DNA from: Methylocystis sp.
Lineage (GTDB): Bacteria; Pseudomonadota; Alphaproteobacteria; Rhizobiales; Beijerinckiaceae
NCBI GenBank assembly: GCA_002929055.1
Contig: PERY01000021.1
Location: 1 to 50,601 of the forward strand
Reading direction: 5' to 3'
Length of the DNA stretch: 50,601 nucleotides
The notes under the pieces were generated by a model that was not told where the DNA came from, made no database searches, and saw only the letters and a program-made list of their open reading frames with translations. A program made the translations under genes and the position numbers. Positions 1 through 7,733 of the stretch are shown here, in pieces. The number at the start of each line of letters is the position of its first letter. Positions within the stretch are counted from its first letter, which is position 1.

Positions 1-1
1 T

Positions 2-175
2 CCGCGCAAGCCCGACGTCGACCCGATCGACTGGGTGGAGCGCATACCCATCACCGAGACGCGCAATTACGTGCAGCGCGTGATGGAAAATTTCGTGGTC
101 TACCGCTCCAAATTCTCAGATACGGAGACCCGCGCGCCGCAGACGGAACTGGCGCGCGTCGGCGACGGGCTGTGA
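2..175 (+). CDS. slt: Soluble lytic murein transglycosylase, C-terminal end (partial)
   Basis: Only the last 57 residues are in the window; the gene starts upstream of base 1. The reading frame beginning at base 2 gives a tail with DPIDWVERIPITETRNYVQR, the hallmark C-terminus of Slt-type soluble lytic transglycosylases, which cleave peptidoglycan glycan strands in the periplasm to form 1,6-anhydromuropeptides. The catalytic glutamate domain lies outside the window. The frame ends with TGA at 173-175, two bases before the convergent stop of the MFS gene. The family assignment rests on this short conserved tail alone. Confidence 0.85.
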   Translation, partial: PRKPDVDPIDWVERIPITETRNYVQRVMENFVVYRSKFSDTETRAPQTELARVGDGL

Positions 176-177
176 CC

Positions 178-1251
178 CTAGAAAAGCAGCGCTCCGGCGG
201 CGGCCGCGCCGAGAAGGCATACATCGTGCAGCGCCAGAGCCGCACGAGACGGGCGAGCGCCGTCATGCAGCAGGCGCATGGTCGCGACATTGACGGCGCC
301 CCAGCCGGCGCCGATGGCGATAAGGCCCAGCGTCACGCTCGCGACTGAGGCGCCTCCATGAACTGCGGCGCCGCCCGCGAGCATCGCGCCGAGCGCGACA
401 ATGAGCGTCGGCGCCGTGGGAAAGAGGTTCGGCCAGCGCGCCGCAAGCGCGGCGGGCGCGTACATAGATAGAAGATGCCAGCCCATGGCGCCGCCGATGA
501 AGACGGACGTCGCCGAGCATACGGCGAGCGTCAGCGGTCCGTGCAGCATGCCTGCCGACATGCCGAACCAGGCCAGCGCGCCGGCGATTGTCCCGAGGAC
601 GAACCGGGACGAGGGGCGCCATGCGCTCGCGCGCTCTGTGGCGACGACATGCGGCATGCGCACGGAGAGCGCCAACGCGCCTGTATAGAGCGCGGCGCTC
701 GCGAGAAGCGATGCGCCGGGCGTTCTCGCCAGCGAGAGAACGATGGGCGCAGCCAGCGCCGCGCCGACCCCGCCTGCAAAGACGAAGAGCGCGTTGCGCG
801 CTGCGCCCTGCGCGGCAATGTGACGATAGAAAAGCGCGAAGCCCTGCGCGAGGCCGAGCCAGAAGGCGCCCAGACACAGGCCGAAGAAATTCGCCTTCGC
901 GATGGAGAAGGCGCAGAGCGCGCCGCCCGCCGCGCCGAGCGAGGCCCCAAGGCCAAAGGCCGCGCGCCGCCCGAAACCGTCGATGAGCATGGCGGCCGGA
1001 AAGCTCGCCACCGCCGCGCCCATCAGCAGCAGCGCAAAGGGAAGGCCGATGCTCTCGACGCTCGGCGCGAGCAAACGGCTCTGCTCCGGCAAGACGGTCA
1101 GGACGAGCGCCTGCGCCAGCACGGCGAGGCCGAAGCCCGCCGCAAGCGTCGCGCGATTGTCGGTGATCGACGCTCGCTCCATCGACGCGGGACAGGCGCA
1201 GGCGAGGTGGCCAAGGCGCGCGGCGCCGTCGTCGAAGCGATCGAGGCTCAC
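178..1251 (-). CDS. MFS-type membrane transporter
   Basis: This encodes a 357-residue, very hydrophobic protein with about ten to twelve membrane segments and small charged loops such as DGFGRRAAFG after the second or third helix, which fits the loop 2-3 motif of the major facilitator superfamily. The substrate cannot be inferred. The GTG start overlaps the ccoS stop as GTGA and is preceded by GAGGAGAAGAA, a good ribosome binding site, so translation is probably coupled to the cbb3 oxidase operon. An internal ATG (MERASITDN) at 1182 is a weaker start. Its place at the 3' end of a cco/fix operon suggests, but does not prove, a link to copper or oxidase maturation; CcoA-type copper importers are MFS proteins, but no CcoA-specific motif was recognised here. 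Confidence 0.75.
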   Translation of the reverse strand: MSLDRFDDGAARLGHLACACPASMERASITDNRATLAAGFGLAVLAQALVLTVLPEQSRLLAPSVESIGLPFALLLMGAAVASFPAAMLIDGFGRRAAFGLGASLGAAGGALCAFSIAKANFFGLCLGAFWLGLAQGFALFYRHIAAQGAARNALFVFAGGVGAALAAPIVLSLARTPGASLLASAALYTGALALSVRMPHVVATERASAWRPSSRFVLGTIAGALAWFGMSAGMLHGPLTLAVCSATSVFIGGAMGWHLLSMYAPAALAARWPNLFPTAPTLIVALGAMLAGGAAVHGGASVASVTLGLIAIGAGWGAVNVATMRLLHDGARPSRAALALHDVCLLGAAAAGALLF

Positions 1252-1403
1252 TTCTTCTCCTCGATGTCATCGTCCATCAGCACGCGATGCGCCGCGCCGT
1301 CGAGATCGTCGAACTGCCCGCTTTTCAGTGACCACATGAAGGCGGCGAGCGCGGCGACGCCGAGCAGCAGCGCGAGAGGGATGAGGAAGAGAAGAATGGT
1401 CAT
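1248..1403 (-). CDS. ccoS: cbb3-type cytochrome oxidase assembly protein CcoS
   Basis: This is a 51-residue single-pass membrane protein. An N-terminal helix (residues about 2-24) is followed by WSLKSGQFDDLDGAAHRVL, the signature of CcoS/FixS, which is needed to insert cofactors into cbb3 oxidase. Its ATG overlaps the fixI stop as ATGA (1400-1403), and its TGA overlaps the GTG of the following MFS gene, so both junctions look translationally coupled. A longer in-frame reading upstream exists, but it runs into the palindromic repeat in fixI and has no family resemblance, so the ATG at 1403 is preferred. Length and position after fixI are typical. Confidence 0.93.
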   Translation of the reverse strand: MTILLFLIPLALLLGVAALAAFMWSLKSGQFDDLDGAAHRVLMDDDIEEKK

Positions 1404-3754
1404 TCCGCAGCTCCGACGCTCGCCGATTGTCCTGAGGCTTGGACGAAGGGCGAAACCTGCTCTCTCTCCCGCGAAGCGGGGGAGAGGTGGAGAGGGGGCC
1501 ACTCGACGTCACGCAAATCTTCGCCGGCAGCCCCCCTCCCTAACCCTCCCCCGCTCTGCGGGAGAGGGGACGGCAGGCTTGCGGGATTTCCGCCGCCCGC
1601 CCGCAAGGCGTTCAGCGTCACCAGGATCGACGAACCCGACATCGCCGCGGCGCCGATGAGCGGCGTGAGCCATCCCGCCATCGCGAGCGGCACGGCGACG
1701 ACATTGTAGAGCACGGAGAGCGCGAGATTCTCCCGCATCAGCGCGCGGGCCTTGCGAGCGACATCGAGCGTCGTGACGACCGGCGCGAGACGTTCGCCGA
1801 GGAAAACGGCGTCCGCCGCCGCCTGCGTGAGCTGCGTGGCGTCGATGGGCGACATGGAGACATGGGCGGAGGCCAGCGCCGGCGCGTCGTTGAGGCCGTC
1901 GCCCACCATCAGCGCCTTGCGCCCCTGCCCCCGCAGCGCGTCGAGCCGCGCGACCTTCTCGGCCGGTTTCAAGCCTCCAGCCCATGTCGCGACATCGAGG
2001 GCGCGCGCAATTTTCTCGACCGCCTCCACGCGATCGCCGGAAAGAATCTCGATGGCGAAGCCTCGTGCTTTCAGCGCGGCGATCGCCTTGGCCGCGTCGA
2101 TGCGCAATGTCTGGCGCACCTGAAACAGCGCGCGCGCATCTCCGTGGCGGAAGGCGACGAGCGAGACGTCGGCGTCGAGCGCGCCCACTTGCGCTGCTTC
2201 CTCCTCCAGCTCGCAAAAGCGTGGCGATCCCAGCCGCGCCTCCAAGCCGCCAACCGTAGCGCAGACGCCGAGGCCATGCTCTTCGTGCGCCTCCAGCGCC
2301 GCCGCCTTCGGCCGCTCCTGCGCAATGGCGCGCGCAAGCGGATGGCTGCTGGCGCGTGCAAGCCGCGCTGCGAGATCCATCACGCTGGCGTCAATCTCAC
2401 TCGCGTTCGCCACGCGCGGTTCGGGCGCCGTAAGCGTGCCGGTCTTGTCAAAGACGATGGTGTCGGCCTCCGCGAGCCGCTCGATGGCGTCGGCGCTGTT
2501 GAGCAGGACGCCAGCGCGGAACAGCGCGCCGCTCGAAACGACCTGCACCGCGGGCACGGCCAGCGCCAGCGCGCAGGGGCAGGTGATGATGAGCACGCAA
2601 ATCGCCGTGATGAGCGCGTCGTGCAGGCTCGCGCCGCGCCAGAGCCAGAACAGCGCGGTCGAAAAGGCGGCGAGATGCACCATGGGCGCATAAAGGCGCG
2701 AGACGCGATCGGCGAGCCGCACATAGCGCGAGCGGGCGTTGGTCGCTTTCTCCAGCAGCCGCTCGATGTCGTCCAGAAGCGTCGCGCCATTCGCTGCCTC
2801 GACGCGGATCGTCAACGCGCCATCGTAATTCATGCTGCCGGCGTAAACCAGATCGCCCGCCGCCACGCTGCGTCGCTGCGTTTCGCCAGTGATGAGGCTT
2901 TCGTCGAGTTGCGACTCACCCGCGGCGACGACGCCATCGACGGGAATGCGTTCCCCGGGCCGCACGAGCACAATGTCGCCGCGCGCGATCCTTGCGAGCG
3001 GAACGACAGTTTCCGCGCCATCCGCCGAAAGCTTGCAGGCGAGGGGCGCGCGCAGCGCGGCGAGATTCGCGGCGACCGCGCGCGTCTTGCGCCGCATCGC
3101 ATGATCGAGAAAACGCCCCAGCAGCAGGAATGTCAGCAGCATCGTCGCGCTGTCGAAATAGGCGTGCTCGGCGTGGGCGAGGGTCTCATAGACCGACATG
3201 CCGAGCGCCAGCAGCACGCCGAGCGAAATGGGCACGTCCATGTTGAGGCGGCCAGCGCGCAGCGCCGCGAAAGCGCTCCTGAAGAAGGGCTGTCCTGCGA
3301 AGGCGGCGGCAGGCAGCGCGATGAGCGCCGAAACGCCGTGGAAAAGATCGCGGGTCGAGGGTTCGATGTCGACGCCGAACCAGACTCCGACGGACAGCAG
3401 CATGATGTTCATCGCCGCAAAGCCCGCAATGGCGAGACAGCGCAGCAGCCAGCGCGCAGTTTCGATCTCCTCGCGCTCGCTCTGAGCAAGCTCGAAGGGA
3501 TGCAGCGTATAGCCCATGCGGCGCAGGCGCTCGAAGGCTTGCGCAAGATCAAAGGACTCGTCGCGCCATTCCAGCATGAGGCGGCGATTGGTGTAGTTCA
3601 CGCGCGCATGGCCGAGCCCGGGAATATCCGCGAGGCCCTGCTCGATCTCGCCGATGCAGGCGGCGCATGTCATGCCATCGACGGCCGCCTCGAAGCGATG
3701 GGCGCCGTCCTCCGCGCGCGTTGTCAGAGAGTCGAAATCGAGAACGGCGGTCAT
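1400..3754 (-). CDS. fixI: Copper-transporting P1B-type ATPase FixI/CcoI
   Basis: This is a 784-residue P-type ATPase that exports copper across the inner membrane for assembly of the cbb3 oxidase CuB centre. An N-terminal heavy-metal-associated domain carries MTCAAC (residues about 28-33). It is followed by membrane helices, the actuator motif ITGE, the metal-binding CPC in ITCPCALAL, the phosphorylation site DKTGT and the hinge GDGLNDAP. The last recognisable membrane helix ends near LVTLNALRAGGG. About 55 further residues, rich in Pro, Gly, Ser and Arg, are read from two palindromic repeat units (1462-1571), yet the frame stays open and its TGA still overlaps the ccoS ATG. The gene follows fixH after 20 bases in the usual ccoGHIS order. 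Confidence 0.95.
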   Translation of the reverse strand: MTAVLDFDSLTTRAEDGAHRFEAAVDGMTCAACIGEIEQGLADIPGLGHARVNYTNRRLMLEWRDESFDLAQAFERLRRMGYTLHPFELAQSEREEIETARWLLRCLAIAGFAAMNIMLLSVGVWFGVDIEPSTRDLFHGVSALIALPAAAFAGQPFFRSAFAALRAGRLNMDVPISLGVLLALGMSVYETLAHAEHAYFDSATMLLTFLLLGRFLDHAMRRKTRAVAANLAALRAPLACKLSADGAETVVPLARIARGDIVLVRPGERIPVDGVVAAGESQLDESLITGETQRRSVAAGDLVYAGSMNYDGALTIRVEAANGATLLDDIERLLEKATNARSRYVRLADRVSRLYAPMVHLAAFSTALFWLWRGASLHDALITAICVLIITCPCALALAVPAVQVVSSGALFRAGVLLNSADAIERLAEADTIVFDKTGTLTAPEPRVANASEIDASVMDLAARLARASSHPLARAIAQERPKAAALEAHEEHGLGVCATVGGLEARLGSPRFCELEEEAAQVGALDADVSLVAFRHGDARALFQVRQTLRIDAAKAIAALKARGFAIEILSGDRVEAVEKIARALDVATWAGGLKPAEKVARLDALRGQGRKALMVGDGLNDAPALASAHVSMSPIDATQLTQAAADAVFLGERLAPVVTTLDVARKARALMRENLALSVLYNVVAVPLAMAGWLTPLIGAAAMSGSSILVTLNALRAGGGNPASLPSPLPQSGGGLGRGAAGEDLRDVEWPPLHLSPASREREQVSPFVQASGQSASVGAAE
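1462..1571. repeat. Two palindromic repeat units inside the 3' end of fixI
   Basis: Two GC-rich inverted repeats lie 60 to 70 bases apart. The first pairs CTCTCCCGC (1464-1472) with GCGGGGGAGAG (1476-1486). The second spans about 1531-1571 and pairs CCCTCCCCCGC with GCGGGAGAGGG. Similar CCCTCTCCC/GGGAGAGGG hairpins occur at 5825-5848 and 45156-45184 and a related form at 26073-26216, so this is a dispersed REP-like family. Here the units are translated as part of fixI. Confidence 0.8.
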
Positions 3755-3774
3755 GCGTGTCCCCTGTGGACGCC

Positions 3775-4329
3775 CTATTCGACGTCGATGCGATTCCTGG
3801 AGCGAAACACCTCGTCCCCGCCGCGCGTCGCGGTTAGCACGAGATCGCGTTGGCCGGCGGACAGCGGCGCAACGCCGACATAGCGGCCGGGCGTGGTTTT
3901 CTTGAGAGTCACGCGCACATCCTTAGCGAGGTCTGCGGGCGCCGCGAAGAGCGCGCTCATCTCGACGTCCGTGACCTCCGCTCCGTCGGCGTCGCGCGCA
4001 GTGACGCGGATTTCGGCTTCGCTTTTAGACAGACGCGCAACCCGCGCCTCGACTTTCCAACCGCGGGCCGCCTGTTCGCGCGCCTGCGCAATGTCACGAT
4101 TGTAAGCGAGGCCGCGCTCATAGGGATGCGGGACCACTTCGCCAGAGAAGGTGCCGACGGCCTTGTAGATCATGAGGCCATCGACGGTCGCGACAAGGAG
4201 GAAGAAGCTGACGAAAATCGCCAGCACCTTCCAGCCGTTGAGCGGCTTGCCGCCCGCTTCATAGTCGGAAACGGGCTCTCGTTCCGGTAAGGGCTTGCGC
4301 GAATTGCTCATGACGAATCCTTGGCTCAT
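3775..4329 (-). CDS. fixH: FixH family cbb3 oxidase assembly protein
   Basis: This is a 184-residue protein with one membrane helix (residues about 32-55, VLAIFVSFFLLVATVDG) followed by a periplasmic beta-rich domain. The sequence just after the helix, MIYKAVGTFSGEV, and the gene position between ccoG and fixI identify FixH, which works with FixI in copper delivery to cbb3 oxidase. The ATG at 4329 has GAGGAAAG seven bases upstream, overlapping the end of ccoG. A second ATG at 4311 (MSNSRKPLP) has its own AAGGA, so the start is uncertain by six codons. The size is within the normal range. Confidence 0.92.
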   Translation of the reverse strand: MSQGFVMSNSRKPLPEREPVSDYEAGGKPLNGWKVLAIFVSFFLLVATVDGLMIYKAVGTFSGEVVPHPYERGLAYNRDIAQAREQAARGWKVEARVARLSKSEAEIRVTARDADGAEVTDVEMSALFAAPADLAKDVRVTLKKTTPGRYVGVAPLSAGQRDLVLTATRGGDEVFRSRNRIDVE

Positions 4330-4338
4330 GTTCTTTCC

Positions 4339-5790
4339 TCACGGCCAGATGAAAACGTCCTTCGCCTCGACGGCGGCGCCGCTCCCGGCGTCGGTCGTGG
4401 CGAACACCACGGGGGCCTGCCCCTTCTTTTCGCCCGCGCCTCGGGTAGAGACCAGAACGCGCGCTTCACGGGTTTGATCCGGACCAACCTCGATCAGCAC
4501 CTTGCCGGTCGCGTCGGGCGCAACGCCAACCACCTCGGTCTGCGCGCCGGAGAGGCCGGAGACCGATATGGCGAAGCGCCTCGCCTCGGATTTCTTGTTT
4601 GCTATGCGCAGCGTGTAGCCGTTGCGCACACCGCCGTCCTTCAGGCGAACGGTCAGCGGATTACGGTCGTGCTGCACGGTCACATGCGTGTCTCCGCGTG
4701 TCGCGAGCGCCGCCGACATGAAGCCGCCGATCCCTAGAATGAGCACGGCATAGAAGATGGTGCGCACGCGGAACGGCTTGTAGATCGACGTCTCGCCGCA
4801 TTCGCGCCGCTTGACGTTCATCTCCGTGTCGTAGCCGATGAGCCGCTCCGGACGGTGGATTTTCTCCATGATCGCATCGCAGGCGTCGATGCACAGCCCG
4901 CACTGGATACAACCCAGTTGCGAGCCTTTGCGTATATCGACGCCGGTCGGACACACGGCGACGCACTGGCCGCAATCGACGCAATCGCCCGAAGGCTCGT
5001 GCGCGGCGCGCGCGGCTGTCGCCTGCTTGAGCGACATGCGCGGCTCGCCGCGATCGTAGCGATAGGTGACGTTGAGCGCATATTCGTCCGTGAGCGCAGC
5101 CTGGATGCGCGGCCAGGGACAGGCGTGCAGGCAGAGCTTTTCGCGCATCCAGCCGGCGAAGATGTAGGTGGTGAATGTGAGAATGCCGATCCACAGATAG
5201 GCTTCTCCCACGCCCGGCTGGAAGGTCGCCAGATTATAGACGAGCGTCGGCGCGTCGGCGAAATAGAGCACCCAGGCGCCGCCGGTCCACCAGGCGATGA
5301 GCAACCAGACGACGTGCTTGGAGATCTTCTTGCGGATTTTCTCCGCGGTCCACGGCCCGTTGTCGAGCTTCATGCGGTCGCGTGCGTCGCCTTCGATCCA
5401 GCGCTCTGTGGTCATGAAGAAGTCGGTCCACACCGTCTGCGGACACATGTAGCCGCACCAGATGCGGCCTGCGACGGCGTTCATCAGGAAAAGCGTGAGC
5501 GCCGCGAGGATCAGCAGGCCGGTGATGTAATAGACCTCCTGCGGCCATATCTCGATGAAGAAGAAATAAAAGCGTCGGTGCGGAAAATCGACGAGCACGG
5601 CCTGGCTCGGCGCGTCGGCTCCGCGAGGCCAGCGCACGAAGGGGAGGAAGTAGTAAATGGCGAGCGTCGCGAACTGGATGCCCCATTTGATGCGACGGAA
5701 ATGTCCGTCCACCTTCTTGGGGTAGATCTTGTGCGCGGCCTCGACGATCGGTTCGTCGAGAAGCGTGTCGTGGGTTTCTGCGCTGGACAT
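4339..5790 (-). CDS. ccoG: Cytochrome c oxidase accessory protein CcoG (FixG/RdxA)
   Basis: This is a 483-residue polyferredoxin-like membrane protein. Early helices carry the NapH/NosR-like motif GRIWCGYMCPQTVW. The cytoplasmic ferredoxin section has CVDCGQCVAVCP and CIQCGLCIDACD, eight cysteines for two [4Fe-4S] clusters. A C-terminal periplasmic Ig-like domain follows the last helix. CcoG is thought to reduce Cu(II) for cbb3 oxidase assembly. I chose ATG 5790 (MSSAETHDT) because the longer reading to 5889 would run through the palindromic hairpin at 5825-5848 and into ccoP. No strong ribosome binding site is visible before 5790. The fixH start follows nine bases after the stop. Confidence 0.94.
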   Translation of the reverse strand: MSSAETHDTLLDEPIVEAAHKIYPKKVDGHFRRIKWGIQFATLAIYYFLPFVRWPRGADAPSQAVLVDFPHRRFYFFFIEIWPQEVYYITGLLILAALTLFLMNAVAGRIWCGYMCPQTVWTDFFMTTERWIEGDARDRMKLDNGPWTAEKIRKKISKHVVWLLIAWWTGGAWVLYFADAPTLVYNLATFQPGVGEAYLWIGILTFTTYIFAGWMREKLCLHACPWPRIQAALTDEYALNVTYRYDRGEPRMSLKQATAARAAHEPSGDCVDCGQCVAVCPTGVDIRKGSQLGCIQCGLCIDACDAIMEKIHRPERLIGYDTEMNVKRRECGETSIYKPFRVRTIFYAVLILGIGGFMSAALATRGDTHVTVQHDRNPLTVRLKDGGVRNGYTLRIANKKSEARRFAISVSGLSGAQTEVVGVAPDATGKVLIEVGPDQTREARVLVSTRGAGEKKGQAPVVFATTDAGSGAAVEAKDVFIWP

Positions 5791-5824
5791 TGTCTTGGAC
5801 TCTGCTTCCCGCTTCGCGGCTGCT

Positions 5825-5848
5825 CCCTCTCCCGCGATGGGGAGAGGG
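5825..5848. repeat. REP-like hairpin between ccoP and ccoG
   Basis: CCCTCTCCC (5825-5833) pairs with GGGAGAGGG (5840-5848) around a short loop. It belongs to the same family as the units in fixI and at 45156-45184. It lies in the 70-base gap between the structural genes ccoNOQP and the assembly genes ccoGHIS, where an mRNA hairpin could affect transcript stability; that effect is inference. Confidence 0.75.
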
Positions 5849-5860
5849 CGTCGCTTTCCC

Positions 5861-6781
5861 TTACTGCCCGCCGCCGAGCGAATGCACATAGACGGTGAGC
5901 GCCTTGATGGTCGTGTCGTCGAGCTTGTCTTTCCAGGACGGCATAACCGCGCCGCCGCCGTTCACGATGCGCGCGACGATCGCCGGCTTGTCGGAACCGT
6001 AAAGCCAGACCCGATCGAAGAGCGCGGGCGCGCCCATTTCCGCATTACCCTTGCCATCCACGCCGTGGCAGCTCGCGCAATTGTCCGCGTAGAGCTTCTC
6101 GCCCGCGGGCGTCGGCGCGTCGGAATCGGGCGTCTCGGCGTAGGTGCGGACGTGATCGGCGATGAGCGAAATCTGCTCGGGCGTCAGCAGACCGTCGCGG
6201 CCGAAGGCCGGCATGGCTGTGGCGTGCGTCGCCTTGTCGGCCTCCCAGCGAACGCCATGCTCGATCGTCTGCTTGACGTCGGCGAGCTTGCCGCCCCAGA
6301 TCCAGTCGTCGTCGTTGAGGTTGGCGTAGCCCTTGGCGCCCTGCCCGCCCGCGCCGTGGCAGGAGGCGCAATTCGTCGCGAAGGCCACCTTGCCGACCAT
6401 GCGCGCCGCCGCAAGCAACTCGGGATCGGATTCGATCTTGTCGAGCGGGGCGTCCTTGATCTTGTCGAGCACAGGACCGCGCGTCTTCTGAAGGTCGGCG
6501 ACCTCATCGGCGATTTGCGTGCGCGAACTCCACGCGAAGAGACCCTGCGTGCCGCCCGACAGCGTCGGCCACGCCGGATAGGCCACCATATAAGCGAGGC
6601 CCCAGATGGCCGTGATCCAGAAGGTCCACACCCACCAGCGCGGCAGGGGAGTGTTCAACTCCTCGATACCGTCCCACTCATGGCCCGTGGTCGGCGTGCC
6701 GCTCACCCTGTCGATCTTGACCTTGCCCGGTCCAGCCTGGCCCGGAGCAGCATGTGCTTTATCAAACGTGTCCTCAGACAT
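5861..6781 (-). CDS. ccoP: Cytochrome c oxidase, cbb3-type, subunit III (dihaem CcoP)
   Basis: This is a 306-residue subunit that passes electrons from soluble cytochrome c to CcoO. After a short cytoplasmic N-terminus ending in LPRWWVWTFW comes one membrane helix (about residues 47-66). Two c-type haem sites, both CASCHG, follow in two cytochrome domains. Methionine-containing segments such as TAMPAFGRDG and AVMPSWKDKL supply the sixth haem ligands. I chose ATG 6781 (MSEDTFDK) because GAGAGG lies nine bases upstream; the ATG three codons earlier touches that site. The start overlaps the ccoQ stop by eight bases. Confidence 0.96.
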   Translation of the reverse strand: MSEDTFDKAHAAPGQAGPGKVKIDRVSGTPTTGHEWDGIEELNTPLPRWWVWTFWITAIWGLAYMVAYPAWPTLSGGTQGLFAWSSRTQIADEVADLQKTRGPVLDKIKDAPLDKIESDPELLAAARMVGKVAFATNCASCHGAGGQGAKGYANLNDDDWIWGGKLADVKQTIEHGVRWEADKATHATAMPAFGRDGLLTPEQISLIADHVRTYAETPDSDAPTPAGEKLYADNCASCHGVDGKGNAEMGAPALFDRVWLYGSDKPAIVARIVNGGGAVMPSWKDKLDDTTIKALTVYVHSLGGGQ

Positions 6782-6962
6782 CGTCGTCATCCTCTCGGAG
6801 GGGAATTTGGGCGTCCTGCTCGAACTCCTTGCGGCGCGAGGGCCAGAAGGCATAAGCGACGACGCCGAGAAAAATGAAGCCGAAGAAGATGAGACCCCAC
6901 GCCCCCGCGAAGGCGCGAAGCCCCTCATAAGTCGTGACCGCTTCGACTGATCCCGTGTTCAT
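6774..6962 (-). CDS. ccoQ: cbb3-type cytochrome oxidase subunit CcoQ/FixQ
   Basis: This is a 62-residue single-helix protein. One membrane segment (about residues 21-40, LIFFGFIFLGVVAYAFWP) is followed by a charged tail, RRKEFEQDAQIPL, typical of CcoQ, the small subunit that stabilises the assembled oxidase. The ATG at 6962 lies four bases after the ccoO stop and gives the usual family length; the longer reading upstream runs into ccoO. The 3' end overlaps ccoP by eight bases. Confidence 0.93.
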   Translation of the reverse strand: MNTGSVEAVTTYEGLRAFAGAWGLIFFGFIFLGVVAYAFWPSRRKEFEQDAQIPLREDDDDV

Positions 6963-6966
6963 GCCA

Positions 6967-7722
6967 TCACCTGACGTTGGCCTTGTCGTCGTAGATTTTG
7001 AAATCCACGGAGACGCCAAGGTGCTGCAGATAGGCGACGAGCGCATCTTCCTCCGTCACGCCAGCCTTCGACGAGGCGTCGCCCAGCACGGCGTTGGGAT
7101 AGCGCTTCTGCACTTCGGCGGCGCCTGGCGCATCCGCCGCGTTCTGAGCCAGAAGATCAGCCTGCGCGCTCTCGATCTGCTCGTCGGTGTAGGGCACGCC
7201 GGTGATGCGCAGAACGCGCATCTGCTCGGCCATGTGCTCGCCCCTGAGCGGCGTCGAGGCGAGGAAAGCGTAGCCCGGCATGATCGAACTCGGCACAACC
7301 GAGCGCGGGCTGCGCAGATGGTCGCGCTGCCAGTCGTTGGAATATTTGCCGCCGACGCGCGCGATGTCCGGCCCGTTGCGCTTCGAGCCCCACTGGAAGG
7401 GGTGGTCGTACATGCTCTCGGCCGCGAGCGAATAGTGGCCGTAGCGCTCCACCTCGTCGCGCAAGGGACGGATCATCTGCGAGTGGCAGGTGTAGCAGCC
7501 TTCGCGGACGTAGATATTGTAGCCCGCGAGTTCGAGCGGCGAATAGGGACGAACCCCCTCGACCTTCTCGATCGTGTTCTTCAGATAGAAGAGCGGCACG
7601 ATCTCGACGATCCCGCCCACCGACACCATCAGCAGGATGCCGACGACGAGCAGGATCGAGTTTGTCTCGAGGAGCTTGTGGAACCCGCCCCCGGCGGGCG
7701 CATGTTGGGAGGATTGCGACAT
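6967..7722 (-). CDS. ccoO: Cytochrome c oxidase, cbb3-type, subunit II (monohaem CcoO)
   Basis: This is a 251-residue membrane-anchored cytochrome c. An N-terminal helix (about residues 20-42) is followed by the c-haem motif CYTCHSQM in the YVREGCYTCHSQMIRP context, which is diagnostic of CcoO/FixO. The subunit relays electrons from CcoP to the CcoN haem b. ATG 7722 is preceded by GAGGACGAAAGAC. A GTG at 7737 would overlap the ccoN stop as GTGA and add five residues; it is less likely because it lacks its own Shine-Dalgarno. Confidence 0.96.
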   Translation of the reverse strand: MSQSSQHAPAGGGFHKLLETNSILLVVGILLMVSVGGIVEIVPLFYLKNTIEKVEGVRPYSPLELAGYNIYVREGCYTCHSQMIRPLRDEVERYGHYSLAAESMYDHPFQWGSKRNGPDIARVGGKYSNDWQRDHLRSPRSVVPSSIMPGYAFLASTPLRGEHMAEQMRVLRITGVPYTDEQIESAQADLLAQNAADAPGAAEVQKRYPNAVLGDASSKAGVTEEDALVAYLQHLGVSVDFKIYDDKANVR

Positions 7723-7733
7723 GTCTTTCGTCC

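Noticed and set aside
1862..3883. 673-codon open frame on the plus strand across fixI
   Set aside because: It is the complement of a P-type ATPase with all motifs in place and has no recognisable domain.
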